DNA from: Rapana venosa
Lineage: Eukaryota; Mollusca; Gastropoda; Neogastropoda; Muricidae
Direction: 5' to 3'
Assembly (NCBI GenBank): GCA_028751875.1
Contig: CM054141.1
Location: forward strand, 67,926,351 to 67,990,350
DNA: 64,000 nt
Position 1 is the first letter of the stretch, and every line of letters begins with the position of its first letter. Both the position numbers and the translations under genes were made by a program. A model generated the notes under the pieces. That model had not been told where the DNA came from. It did not search any database and worked only from the letters and a program-made list of their open reading frames with translations. This document shows, one piece after another, positions 12,257 through 23,415 of the stretch.

Positions 12257-12659
12257 TCTTCTTCTTCTTCCTTCTTCACCTCGTTAATCAAAGAAGAAGC
12301 CCTCTACACACACTCACTCACACACATACACACACACACACACTCTCTCTCTCACCCCCCCCCCCCCTCCACACACCCACAACACACTCCCCTTCCCCAC
12401 ACACACACTCACGCCCCCCCCCCCCCCCCCCTAGCCATCTCCCTCCCACCACCACCCCCACCCTCACCAAAGCTGACCTTTGCACTCTCTCAGTAACACC
12501 CTTCAAGTGATTGGACGAGGTGAAGAAGGAAGAAGAAGAAGAAGAAGAAGAAGAAGAAGAAGAAGAAGGAAGAAGAAGAAGAAGAAGAAGAAGAAGAAGA
12601 AGAAGAAGAAGGAAGAAGAAGAAGAAGAAGAAGAAGAAGAAGAAGCTGATGATAAATTT
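12257..12659. repeat. CA/C-rich tract and (GAA)n
   Basis: CTT and CA repeats, two poly-C runs (12354-12367, 12415-12431), then (GAA)n at 12523-12644. Confidence 0.9.
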
Positions 12660-14812
12660 ATCCTGAAGGAAGGACTGACTGAGTCTGACTGACCGTGTGA
12701 CTGACTGACAGACAGTGTGACTGACTGACTGACAGTGTGACTGACTGACTGACTGACAGTGTGACTGACTGACTGACAGTGTGACTGACTGACAGTGTGA
12801 CTGACTGACTGACTGACTGACAGTGTGACTGACTGACTGACAGTGTGACTGACTGACTGACAGTGTGACTGACTGACTGACAGTGTGACTGACTGACTGA
12901 CAGTGTGACTGACTGACTGACAGTGTGACTGACTGACTGACAGTGTGACTGACTGACTGACAGTGTGACTGACTGACTGACAGTGTGACTGACTGACGAC
13001 AGTGTGACTGACTGACTGACAGGTGACTGATGCTGACTGGACTGACTACGACAGTGTGACTGACTGACTGACAGTGTGACTGACTGACTGACAGTGTGGC
13101 TGACTGACTGACTGACAGTGTGACTGACTGACAGACAGTGTGACTGACTGACTGACAGACAGCTGACTGACTGACTGACAGTGTGACTGACTGACTGACA
13201 GTGTGGCTGACTGACTGACAGTGTGACTGACTGACTGACAGTGTGACTGACTGACTGACAGACAGTGTGACTGACTGACTGACAGTGTGACTGACTGACA
13301 GACAGTGTGACTGACTGACTGACAGTGTGACTGACTGACTGACTGACAGTGTGACTGACTGACTGACTGACAGTGTGACTGACTGACTGACAGTGTGACT
13401 GACTGACTGACAGTGTGGCTGACTGACTGACTGACAGTGTGACTGACTGACAGACAGTGTGACTGACTGACTGACAGTGTGGCTGACTGACTGACTGACA
13501 GTGTGACTGACTGACTGACAGTGTGGCTGACTGACTGACAGTGTGGCGACTGAACTGACTGGAATGACTAGTGTGACTGACTGACTGACAGTGTGGCTGA
13601 CTGACTGACTGTGGTGACTGACTGACAGGTGGCTGACTGACTGACAGTGTGACTGACTGACGACAGTGTGACTGACTGACTGACAGTGTGACTGACTGAC
13701 TGACAGTGTGACTGACGGGACTGACAGTGTGGTGACTGACTGACTAGACAGTGTGCTGACTGACTGACAGTGGTGACTGACTGACGACAGTGTGACTGAC
13801 TGACTGACAGTGTGACTGACTGACTGACAGTGTGACTGACTTGCTGAGCAGTGGGCTGACTGACCAGACATGTGACTGACTGACTGACAGTGTGGCTGAC
13901 TGACTGACAGTGTGGACTGACTGACTGACAGTGTGGCTGGACTGACTGACAGTGTGACTGACGACTGACAGTGTGACTGACTGACGAAGTGTGACTGACT
14001 GACAGGACGTGTGACTGGACTGACTGGACAGTGTGACTGACTGACTGACAAGTGTGACTGACAGACTGACAGTGACTGACTGACTGACATGTGACTGAGC
14101 TGTGACTGACAGTGTGACTGACGACTGACAGTGTGACTGACTGACAGTGTGACTGACTGACTGACAGTGTGACTGACTGATGACAGTGTGGACTGACAGT
14201 GTGACTGACAGTGTGACTGACTGACAGACATGTGTGACTGACTGACAGTGTGGACTGACTGACAGTGTGACAGACTGACTCAGTGGACTGACTGACTGAC
14301 TGACGTGTGACTGACTGACTGACAGTGAGGACTGACTGACTGGCAGTGTGACTGACTGACTGACAGTGTGACTGACTGACTGACAGTGTGACTGACTGAC
14401 ATGGACAGTGATGGACTGACTGGACAGTGTGACTGACTGTGACAGTGTGACTGACTGACAGTGTGACTGACGACTGACAGTGTGACTGACATGGCGTGTG
14501 ACAGACTGCAGTGTGACACTGATGGACTGACTAGTGTGACTGACTGACTGACAGTGTGACTGACTGACTGACAGTCGACTGGACATGTGACTGACTGACG
14601 ACAGTGTATGACAGGTGCTGACTGACTGACAGTGTGACTGACTGACTGACAGTGTGGCTGACTGACTGACAGTGTGACTGACTGACTGACAGTGTGACTG
14701 ACTGACTGACAGTGTGACTGACTGACTGACAGTGTGGCTGACTGACTGACAGTGTGACTGACTGACAGTGTGGCTGACTGACTGACAGTGTGACTGACTG
14801 ACTTGTTCCAAG
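12660..14812. repeat. 2.1 kb minisatellite, unit GTGTGACTGACTGACTGACA
   Basis: About 110 tandem copies of a 20-bp unit, with 16- and 24-bp variants made by gain or loss of GACT. It is regular at both ends. Between about 13540 and 14620 it has many single-base indels. The long SVSQSHCQ frame on the minus strand is only this repeat translated. It abuts the last TEP exon, so it would be the gene's 3' UTR or the next intron. Confidence 0.97.
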
Positions 14813-14820
14813 GCTGACAC

Positions 14821-14933
14821 TTACGACGTCATCTTGTATTTGAGGCGGCAACTTTCGTACTTGGGAAGCACCTTGCACACAGAGTCGTATTGTCTGGCTC
14901 CGTTCACGACATAGGTGATCACCGTCTCCTTAC
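14821..14933 (-). CDS. TEP last recognisable exon, C-terminus
   Basis: Acceptor GTGTGCAG, phase 1 in. It encodes SKETVITYVVNGARQYDSVC followed by KVLPKYESCRLKYKMTS and a TAA at 14821-14823. The (E)-x-(T)-V-x-(T)-x-Y run continues the receptor-binding domain; two Cys in a short tail could pair. The stop overlaps a perfect donor, GTAAGT (14819-14824). So either translation ends here or splicing at 14825 extends the protein into an exon not found. The tail is followed within about 10 bases by the 12.66-14.81 kb minisatellite. Confidence 0.88.
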
Positions 14934-15058
14934 CTGCACACACACGCCCACCCGTTTAACACACCTGTCCACCCCTTTCAGCTACATCTCTTCACACCTA
15001 CCCATTTCACACACCTGTCCACCCCTTCCAGTCACCTCTTTACCTCACCTCGCCTCAC
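14934..15058. other. TEP intron, CACCT-rich
   Basis: Two diverged copies of a CACACCTGTCCACCCCTT unit. Nothing else seen. Confidence 0.5.
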
Positions 15059-15660
15059 CTATCCCGTGAGGGCACTAATGATTTTGCAGCCAGCTTCCTC
15101 CACTCCCCGCGGTCCTCTTCTTTCCGTAGCAAATCGTTTCACTGAAGGCCAGTCCACTGTCTGATGTTGTCTTCCCATCGTTTTCTCACACGCTCTTCGT
15201 CTCCCCCCTTGTACTGTTCCCTGTAGGACAGTCTTGGCCAGTCCAGATGTTCGTGCCACTACCACTTTAGTTTGCGTCTTTTCACTGAAGTCAGAAGCTC
15301 TTCATATGGTCCGTTGGCATTTTAAATTCTGGCCTTCACTTCCTTATTAGTGATGGTATCTCTGTATGAGATACCAAGGAGTTTGAAAAAACACCTCATC
15401 TCCATTGCCTGTATCTTTTTGTCAATGTCTGCTGTTATAGTCCACATTTCACATTCGTCCAAAAATATGTACATGATAAGGGAACGCACCAGTCTGATCT
15501 TAAAGCTGATGGCAATATTCTTGTCGTTCCAGAGGACTTTCAGTTTGGTCATTGCAGCTGTGGTCTGGGCTATTCTGGAGAGAATTTCAGGTTTTGATCC
15601 TTCAACCGATACCATAGCTCCCAGATATTTGAAGCTGTGGACGGTCTCAATTGTCTTGCC
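15059..15660 (-). mobile_element. LINE reverse-transcriptase C-terminal fragment
   Basis: Minus-strand translation gives [20 protein letters not shown], then with frameshifts KLKWYWHEHLDWPRLSYREQ and RKRWEDNIRQWTGL. This is the usual end of a non-LTR retrotransposon ORF2 (AME-RCFRKLLGISY, GRQKKRWEDNIREWTGL). It is degraded by frameshifts and stops and lacks the catalytic core. Same orientation as the TEP gene, within its last intron. Confidence 0.85.
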
Positions 15661-16268
15661 GTATAAAATTATGTCAGTGCTGATGCCATTGGAACTACAG
15701 TATCAGTATCTGTCCACTGATGCAACTTCCAAGCTTGTCACATCTCTCATTCTTTCACGTTTAGACTACTGTAATTCTCTTTTGGCTGGCCTACCAGCAT
15801 CATCTATCCACTCTCTTCAACGCATACAAAACTCTGCAGCTCGACTGGTCCTAAGAAAGAAAAAATCTGAACACATCACTCCTCTTCTGCAATCTCTTCA
15901 CTGGCTGCCTGTCTCACAAAGACTGGAGTATAAAATCAATACCCTGTTTCAAATGTCTCCACAAATCTGCACCCTCTTATCTCTGTAACTGTCTTCACCT
16001 GCACACTCCATCCCGTTCCCTTCGTTCAGCCGCAGATACTTGTGCTTTCGAACACCCAGATTCAAACAAACCACTGTTGGCCGTCGCTCCTTCTCTGTTT
16101 CTGGTCCATCCACCTGGAATGACCTCCCTCTTTCCCTTCGCCAAAAGCCTTCACTTGATACCTTCAAATCCAGCCTCAAAACACACTTATTCCCTACTTG
16201 AGACTTTCCCCCCCCACATATCTGTCCCTAATTTTCAACAGCATCTTTCACCTTCTAAGTGTTGCTCC

Positions 16269-16319
<51 letters not shown>

Positions 16320-16504
16320 CGTGCGTGTCTGCGTGCGTGTGTGTGCGTGCGTGCGTGCGTGCGTGCATACGTGCGCGCGCATGGATTTGAAATCTGTTGT
16401 TCATTATGTTTAAGGAGAGTTGCATGCCTGTAAATGATTGAGTGCAAGCGCTTCGATATGTTTTTTTCTTTTTTTACAAGATTCAGCGCTATATAAATTC
16501 CATA

Positions 16505-16538
<34 letters not shown>
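15661..16538 (+). mobile_element. LINE 3' part (CR1/L2-like) with UTR and tail
   Basis: Plus-strand protein [20 protein letters not shown], then [20 protein letters not shown] and [14 protein letters not shown] is the conserved end of CR1/L2-type reverse transcriptases. After a frameshift near 15950, TPSRSLRSAADT and the THLF-type end follow (to about 16195). The 3' UTR holds (GT)n at 16271-16315 and ends in GCGCTATATAAATTCCATAT with (ATT)n. Inactive. Confidence 0.9.
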
Positions 16539-16544
16539 TGTCAT

Positions 16545-16895
16545 CAGCTGGGTTTCCTCTGCACTGATCTGCATGACATATGCTGACGAGGCTTCATCAA
16601 GGGGATTGACCAAGATGACTAGCTCTTGCTCTTCTCCAGCTAGGCCGTCGATGTCATCGGCGAAACATAAGTTTGTGATTGTCATAGTAGACTGCGCTGG
16701 TTGTCTTATTATAGAGGCATTCTATGGCTCTGATCAGGTTTGGCATTGATGTTATACAGCCTCATGGGTGCCCACAGAACTGCATGCCAGACTCTGTCGA
16801 AAATCTACAAAGACGTGGTAAAGATCTTGTTGGTGTTGCAAGTATTTCTCACAGAGTATTTTAAGGTTAAAACCTTGTTCTGTTGTGCTCCGTCC
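16545..16895 (-). mobile_element. LINE reverse-transcriptase core fragment
   Basis: Minus-strand reading gives LCFADDIDGLAGEEQELVIL followed by NPLDEASSAYVMQISAEETQ and LMTN. FADDIDGLAG is the catalytic F/Y-x-DD block of non-LTR retrotransposons. It is 5' and 3' truncated and ends head-on against the tail of the plus-strand LINE. Confidence 0.85.
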
Positions 16896-16897
16896 TG

Positions 16898-16934
<37 letters not shown>

Positions 16935-17118
16935 CACTAGGGTGGCCAAGTTACTGATACAAGGCAGCACAGAAGGAACGTGTGAACAAATACTGCAGCA
17001 CAAGGGTCATATACTGCTCAAGGGAAACAACTCAAATATCACCCCAATCAAGAAAGGCACAATAACTTCCCTTTTATTGATTCTTTGGATCGTTTACGCG
17101 TGCGTGCGAGCGTGCGCG

Positions 17119-17188
<70 letters not shown>

Positions 17189-17640
17189 CCTGTACATTTC
17201 AGTCACTTTGAACCAGTTAAGGATTATGAATGCTTCTTTTGTTGTAGTATCAGATATGTCTACGTGGCAAGAAAATGATCTTAATCTGAATTTGAATTAG
17301 AGACAAGAAAAGTCCAGGCGCGCACGCGCGCATGTGTGTGTGTGTGTGTGTGTGTGTGCGCGTGCACGCACGTGTGCGTGTGTGTGTGTGTGGTGTGTTT
17401 GTATGTGTGTGTATTTGTGCGTGTGTGTGTGTGCTTGTATGTGTGCTTGTATATGTGTGTGCGTGTGCGTGCGCGCGCGCGTATGCGCGTGCGTGTGAGT
17501 GCGTTTTCTTAGAAGAGAATTATGTGAAGCAACCACAGAAAAAACAAAACGAAAGAACCCCCACCCCCACCCCACAGAAAAAAACTAACCAAAAAGACTG
17601 GTGCTGTACACTGCACGTGCAACTCAGGCAAAACAAACAC
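16896..17640. repeat. TEP intron with GT, CA and GC microsatellites
   Basis: (GT)n at 16901-16930, (AC)n at 17118-17187 and a GTGC/GCGC-rich tract at 17315-17500. Between them is unassigned sequence. Confidence 0.85.
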
Positions 17641-17985
17641 AGAAAGAAAGAAAGAAAGACAGAAAGACAGACAGACAAACAGAGAGAAAGTAAGAAAGAA
17701 AGAAAGACAGAGAGGCAGAAAGAAGGAAAGATAGACAGGCAGAAAGAAAGAAAGAAAGAAAGAAACAAGGAAAGAAAGAAAGAAACAAGGAAAGAAAGAA
17801 AGAAACAAGGAAAGAAAGAAAGAAACAAAGACAGAAAAAGAAAAATAGAAAGAAAGAAAGAAAGAAAGAAAAGAAAGAAAGGCAGAAAAAAGAAAATAGA
17901 AAGAAAGAAAGAAAGATAGAAAGAAAGAAAGAAAGAAAAGAAAGAAACAAAGAAAGAAAAAAAGAAAGAAAAATAAAGAAATGAA
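17641..17985. repeat. (GAAA)n-type tetranucleotide array
   Basis: About 340 bp of AGAAAGAA with GACA and AACAAGG variants, just past the donor of exon 18038-18143 on the gene strand. Confidence 0.95.
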
Positions 17986-18037
17986 AAAGCCCCAAAGGGA
18001 CAAGCACAGACAGAAGACAGAAGGAACGAGGACTGAC

Positions 18038-18143
18038 TGGTTTCGTAATAGTCGTAGATCTTGATGGTGGTGGGCTCAGTGTTGATGGCAAAGCCTGAAG
18101 CAGGGATCAGGGGAAGAGTGGCATTCACCACTGTCTTGCTCAT
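18038..18143 (-). CDS. TEP exon, receptor-binding domain, second part (IKIYDYYETS)
   Basis: A 106-nt exon, phase 0 in and phase 1 out, donor GTCAGT. It encodes MSKTVVNATLPLIPASGFAI followed by NTEPTTIKIYDYYET. A-x-(V)-K-(V/I)-YDYY-x-P is the closing motif of the receptor-binding domain. The acceptor is TGTCCAG preceded at once by about 40 TG dinucleotides, so the pyrimidine tract is a microsatellite. One sequon (NATL). Confidence 0.95.
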
Positions 18144-18145
18144 CT

Positions 18146-18148
<3 letters not shown>

Positions 18149-18230
<82 letters not shown>

Positions 18231-18321
18231 GTACACAAACACATACAAACCGCACACAAACACATACAAACCGCACACAAACACACACACACACATACAC
18301 ACACATACATACATACAAACA

Positions 18322-18369
<48 letters not shown>

Positions 18370-18402
18370 TCATTCATTCATTCATTCATTCATTCATTCA
18401 TT
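18149..18402. repeat. (CA)n, (CAT)n and (CATT)n abutting a TEP acceptor
   Basis: (CA)n at 18149-18228, further CA with imperfect copies to 18300, (CAT)n at 18322-18368 and (CATT)n at 18366-18402. The (CA)n begins five bases from the acceptor of exon 18038-18143. Confidence 0.95.
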
Positions 18403-18461
18403 CGTTCTTCCCTCCATCCCGCCTCCCCCTACTTATTAATTTAAAAAAAAATTCTTTTATT

Positions 18462-18808
18462 TCGAGGATAATGGAATAAGCACTCATGTGCTTTTTTACA
18501 TCCAGTCCCCGTGTGGATGCAGTTTTGTACATTTAGTCATCCGTTCTCACAAGCACACAATGGCCTACTCTTTCGAAAAGCGGAACGGGTTTTAACAAGT
18601 GCTTAATATGTTCTGCGTGCGTTCGCGCACGGGATCTCAGTTTATAGTCTTATCCGAAGAACTTTTTTTTTGTGGGGGGGGGGGGGGGGGGGGGGGGGAG
18701 TTGAGTCGGTACTGATGTTAACTCCAGAGGAAAAAAATCCCGAAAAGATTCGAACCTGGGTCAGCAGATGACGAACGCGTCACTCTAACCACCAGGCTAC
18801 CCCGTCCC
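18462..18808 (-). mobile_element. SINE family 1, near full length
   Basis: Reverse-oriented copy with tail at 18462, a G-run insertion at 18672-18699, and a tRNA-like head at about 18740-18808 (GGTTCGAATC B box and TAGCCTGGTGG A box on the minus strand). It stops 17 bases before the donor of TEP exon 18826-19113. Confidence 0.85.
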
Positions 18809-18825
18809 CTCGTCGTCCTCCTCAC

Positions 18826-19113
18826 CTTGTCGTAGTACAAGACGTAGACGTTCTTCTTCTCCTCGGCCTCCGTCATCTTGGTGCCGGTGATGTTCCACAG
18901 CGCGCTCTCCTCGTCCACAAGGTAGCCGCTGGGCATCTGCACCTCGATCACCGTCATGCTGCTGTTCTGGCCGTCGGCTCGGTTGGCCCACAGCATGAGC
19001 ACCACGGGGTCGTCCCCGAAGTCCTTGTGGAGCTCAGCGGACAGGTTGAAGGTCTGGGGCCCCGTGTCTGCAGCGCTGGGCGAGGTCTGGTTGATGTTGT
19101 AGTCCAGGATGAC
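18826..19113 (-). CDS. TEP exon, receptor-binding domain (MG8), first part
   Basis: The largest exon, 288 nt, phase 0-0, acceptor GATACAG, donor GTGAGG. It encodes VILDYNINQTSPSAADTGPQ, then LSAELHKDFGDDPVVLMLWA, SSMTVIEVQMPSGYLVDEES and KNVYVLYYDK. YN-x-x, S-M-(A/T)-V-(I)-E-V-x-(L/M)-PSG-(F/Y) and (V)-x-LY-(F/Y)-D-K are receptor-binding-domain motifs. GC-rich codon use here differs from the AT-rich introns. Three sequons (NQTS, NSSM, NITG). Confidence 0.97.
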
Positions 19114-19194
19114 CTGTATCGGGGGTGAAGAGTGGGGCCTTGTTAGTGTCAGGTACACAGAGATCCCGTCACTTATGAACAAAGAGGAAACCAG

Positions 19195-19465
19195 CCATCA
19201 CAAAACGCCCAACGGGCGAATAGGAAGATCAGTGGAAAAACGCAAACTAACGTGGTCACACGAATGTCTGGACTGGCCAGGACTATCCTACAGAGAACAA
19301 CAGTACAAGGAGGGAGACGAAGAGGCAGACAGAGAAAACGATGGGAAGACAACATGAGAGAGTGGACTGGCCTTGAGTGGAACGATTTGCTCTAAGGTAA
19401 GCAGAGGACAGCGGGGAGTGGAGGAGGCTGGCTGCAAAATCTTCAGTGGTGCCCCCACGGTCCAT
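19195..19465 (+). mobile_element. LINE ORF2 C-terminal fragment
   Basis: Plus-strand reading RKLTWSHECLDWPGLSYREQ, then a frameshifted RQRKRWEDN-like stretch and RGVEEAGCKIFS. Same family as the fragment at 15059-15660 but in opposite orientation. Inactive. Confidence 0.75.
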
Positions 19466-20514
19466 GGCACGAAATACGGGATAGGTGAAGGTGAAGGTGA
19501 AGTTATAACCCCCCTCCCCCTCTCTCTCTCTGTTGTGTTGCATGTGTTGTGTGTGAGTGTATATGTGTGTGAGTGAGTGTTTGTCTGGTGTGTGTGTGAG
19601 CGCGCGTGCGTATGCGTGTGTTTGTGTGTGCGTGCATGTGTGTGTGTGTAGTTTGGTTGGTTTTCTTAGGTCCGCGGTGGTGTTGTCTAATATTACTGAA
19701 TCGTGTAAAGTTGTGTTGTCTCCTCCCCCCCCCCCCCCCCCCCCCCTGCCTCCCCTCCGTTGAGCTGCCGAGAAGCCTTTCTGAAGAGGGGGCTACAGCC
19801 CGCCAGTAGGAACGATGACCATGGTCATAGAAAGACGACGCATGGACACTGCTGTCGTGCCAGGACATCATCCCCGAAATCGGAATGTGGCTATCTGGAC
19901 AAGAAACGGTCGCAAAGGCAGAATCTCACCTTTAGCGACACTAGGAGCTCGAGCCAAGAAACGTTAAAAAATCCTTGGCAAAATTCCGTAATAAAAACAA
20001 ATTGTTGATAAAGGGGAAGATAATTATTACATGCGAAGGGGGGAAAAAATGGTGCTCCTACTGGGGTGACACATAGTGCCCAGAAACAGCAGAGTTTTTA
20101 CACTGAGATAATTATGTGTTATGACTGTGATATGCAATAAAAGATGAATCGATGCATACATCGCAATAATGTCAGGCCATGCAACACATGCCATGCAATG
20201 CAACACATTACATTAGAATGTCAACGTTTTTCAACTAGCATACGCATGCATGCAGGCTCGCATGCATATACACACACGCACGAGCGCCCGCACACACACA
20301 CACACATCCCCCCCACACAACACACACTCCACACAAACAACACACAACATAACACAACACACACACACACACACACACACCACACACCACCACCCACCAC
20401 CCACCACCCCCACCACACACACACACAACAAAACACACACACACCACCACCACCACCACCCAACACATACACACACACAAAACACAACAAACACACCCCA
20501 CCACCACCCCACCA

Positions 20515-20607
<93 letters not shown>

Positions 20608-20622
20608 AAGCCAGTCTCTGAC
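19466..20622. other. TEP intron: GT tract, C-run, unknown element, CA block
   Basis: GT-rich 19535-19650; C-run 19725-19746. 19870-19970 is a dispersed element (CGAAATCGGAATGTGGCTAT ... GGAGCTCGAGCC) related to 22250-22385, 26235-26330 and 58708-58800. CA/CCA-rich block 20280-20605. Confidence 0.75.
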
Positions 20623-20697
20623 CTCTGCAACAGCCATGCCGCTAAAATTACCAACGCCCATGGCTGCAGCCCGAATGGTCAGGTTTTTCGGAGCATC
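20623..20697 (-). CDS. TEP exon, end of CUB
   Basis: A short 75-nt, phase 0-0 exon, acceptor TTTTCAG, donor GTCAGA. It encodes DAPKNLTIRAAAMGVGNFSG followed by MAVAE. The pattern P-x-x-(V/L)-x-(V/I)-x-A-x-G-x-G-x-(A)-x-VQ leads from the CUB to the receptor-binding domain in the family. Two sequons (NLTI, NFSG). A 300-bp CA-rich block begins about 20 bases past the donor. Confidence 0.9.
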
Positions 20698-21224
20698 CTG
20701 AAAACAAACAAACAAACAAAAACCCCCATCATATTTAATGAAAATGATCAGTTACAATCTTACCCATGACCTGCTCTTACCACATAAAAGTCAACACACT
20801 GAAAGTGGTAGAAAAATAGGAAATAGAAGTAAACTTGCTACCATCCCTTCCAAAACAACAACAACAACAACAACAAACAATGAAAAAGCCGAAACCGGGG
20901 AGGGTGGGTGGGTGTGGAGACAGAACAAGCGGAAATAACTTTAGCTGGTGGTAAACAACAAAAAAAAGGGCAGGGAGATGGGGGAATGGTGGCCGCAATA
21001 GCAACCCCCCCCCCCCATCCCGCGCGCGCGCGAGGTGTGTGTGTGTTTGTGTGTGTGTGTGTGTTGTGTGTGTGTGTGTGTGTGTTTGTGTAGGTGTGTG
21101 TTTGTGTTGTGTTTGTGTGTGGTTGTATAGTGTGTGTGTGTGTGTGTGTTGTGTTGTGTGTGTGTGTGTGTGTGTGTGTTGTGTGTTCTATAGTTTAACG
21201 TCCTTCCACTAAATAGTGATATGA

Positions 21225-21258
<34 letters not shown>

Positions 21259-21485
21259 TGTTTGTATGTGTGTGTTTGTGTGTGTGTTTGTGTGTTCTAT
21301 AGTTTAACGTCCTTCCACTAAATAGTGATATGAGAGCGTGTGTATGTGTTTGTGTGTGTGTGTATTTGTGTGTGTGTGTGTTTGTGTGTCTGTGTCTGTG
21401 TGTGTGTGCATATGTGTGTTATATTTTGTGTGTGCTTCTGCTTGTAGATTCATATTTTAAATTTAAATTTTATTTTATTCTTTTA
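20698..21485. repeat. TEP intron with a 400-bp GT-rich tract
   Basis: C-run 21005-21015, then interrupted (GT)n from 21033 to 21430. Two copies of TTCTATAGTTTAACGTCCTT (21187 and 21295) are embedded in it; see findings. Confidence 0.85.
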
Positions 21486-21800
21486 TATCGAGGATAATGT
21501 AATACGCACATATGTGCTTTTTTACCCCCAGTCGCCGTGTGTATGCGGTTTTGAGAATTCTGTCATCTGTTCCCACCGGCACACAATGGCTTTCTCTTAC
21601 GAAAAGCGTGCGCAAGATGTTCTGCGTGCGTTCGCACACGGGGCCTCAGTTTATAGTCTCATCCGAAGGACTTTTTGGGGAGAGCGGAGTCTGCACTGAT
21701 GTTAACTCCAGGGGAAAATACCCCCTTGAACGGGAATCGAACCCGGGTTGTCAGATTGCCAGCGCAATGTTCTGACCACTAGGCTATCCCGTCCCCCATC
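21486..21800 (-). mobile_element. SINE family 1, near full length
   Basis: Tail at the left (GAGGATAATGTAATACGCAC), body with CCCACCGGCACACAATGGC, and tRNA-like head at the right (AATCGAACCCGGGTTG and CCACTAGGCTATCCCGTCC on the plus strand, that is, B and A boxes on the minus). Confidence 0.88.
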
Positions 21801-21949
21801 CACTGTACATGTAGCTCTGCTCCCTCCTCCTCCCGCCACCTGTTCAGTCTTCCTCCTCCCCAGCTCTGCCATCACACCCTACGGCTGTAGCCATCTTTAT
21901 GAGGTCCACGAATCGTAAATCAGTTCATTTGTTTATTCAGTCATTCGTG

Positions 21950-22230
21950 GGGCAGATGGCCTAGTGGGTGAAGCTTCGCGTTCGTGAACTGACGGCCCGG
22001 GTCGAGCCACCACCAAGACGCCCGCTCGAGGGGATTTGTCCCCTGGAGTTAACACCAGTACCGACTCCACTCTTCTGAAAATCCTTCGGATGAGATTGTG
22101 AACTAAAGTCCCGTGTGCAGAACATCTTGCGCATACGTTAAAACTTGTTACGCCTTTCGGAAGAGTAGGCCGTAGCATACCTGTTAGGAACGAATGACAA
22201 AAGTTAAAAAACCCAAACTGCATGAATACT
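21950..22230 (+). mobile_element. SINE family 1, plus orientation, diverged
   Basis: Head GGGGCAGATGGCCTAGTGGG with B-box-like GGGTCGAGCC, then TCCTTCGGATGAGATTGTGA, ACATCTTGCGCATACGTTAA and GGAAGAGTAGGCC. The A/T-rich tail is missing. Confidence 0.75.
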
Positions 22231-22249
22231 GGTGTCCTGTCTAGACACC

Positions 22250-23415
22250 ATCCCCGAACTCGGAATGCGACTACCTTAATTTTAGGCAACTGCCCCCCCC
22301 CCCCCCCCACCCCACCCTTCCCAAACCGATCACACACTCAAAATCTCACCATTGTCGAACCTCGGAGCTCTAGCCAAAGAACGAAAAATCATTCATTCAT
22401 TCATTCATGCATTCATTCATTCATTCATTCATTCATTCATTCATTCATTCATTCATTCATTCATTCATTCATTCATGCATTCATTCATGCATTCATTCAT
22501 TCATTCATTCATTCATTCATTCATTCATTCATTCATTCATTCATTCATTCACTCATTCATTCACTCATTCACTCACTCACTCACTCATTCATGCATCCAT
22601 TCATTCATTCATGCATGCATTCATTCATTCATTCATTCATGCATGCATTCATTCATGCATTCATTCATGCATCATTCATTCATGCATTCATTCATTCATT
22701 CATTCATTCATTCATTCATTCATTCACGCCGAAGTGGGATACGCTGGGCCTGACTTCTACACACACTTCACGGTGGCGCAACGCAGTTCTGATAGACTAC
22801 AATAGTTGTTGTCTGAGCATTCGACGAAGAATAATTAATTCATTCATTCATCCATCCATCCATCCATCCACTCATTCATCAACCCATCCACTCATCCATC
22901 CATCCACCCACTCATCCATCAACCCATCCATCCATCCACTCATCCATAAACCCATCCACTCATCCATCCATCCACTCATCCATCAACCCATGCATCCATC
23001 CACTCATCCACTCATCCATCCATTCATCCACCCACCCATCCACTCACCCACTCATCCATCAACCCATCCATCCATTCATCCATTCATCCATCCACCGATC
23101 CACTCATCCATCCATTCATCCATCAACCCATCCACCAACTCCTCCATCCACCCACTCATCCATCAACCTATCCATCCACTCATCCATCAACCTATCCATC
23201 CACTCATCCATCAACTATCCATCCACTCATCCATCAACCCATCCCACTCATCCATCAACCCATCCACTCATCCATCAACCCATCCACTCATCCATCAACC
23301 CATCCACTCATCCATCAACCCATCCATCAACCCATCCCCTCATACATCAACTCATCCATCCATCCACTCATCCATCAACCCATCCATCCACCCACCCACC
23401 TACCCAGGCACTCAC
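22250..23415. repeat. TEP intron: dispersed element, (ATTC)n, 20-bp CATC array
   Basis: 22250-22385 dispersed element with a C-run. 22388-22727 (ATTC)n. 22728-22838 SINE family 3 end (CCGAAGTGGGATACGCTGGG ... CGACGAAGAATAAT). 22840-23400 CATCCACTCATCCATCAACC-type tandem units, ending 15 bases before a TEP donor. Confidence 0.9.

Noticed and set aside
12318..14231. 637-residue open frame rich in SVSQSHCQ
   Set aside because: It is the 20-bp tandem repeat read in one frame plus (GAA)n; the repeat is nearly open in several frames. No domain, no codon bias, no splice signals.
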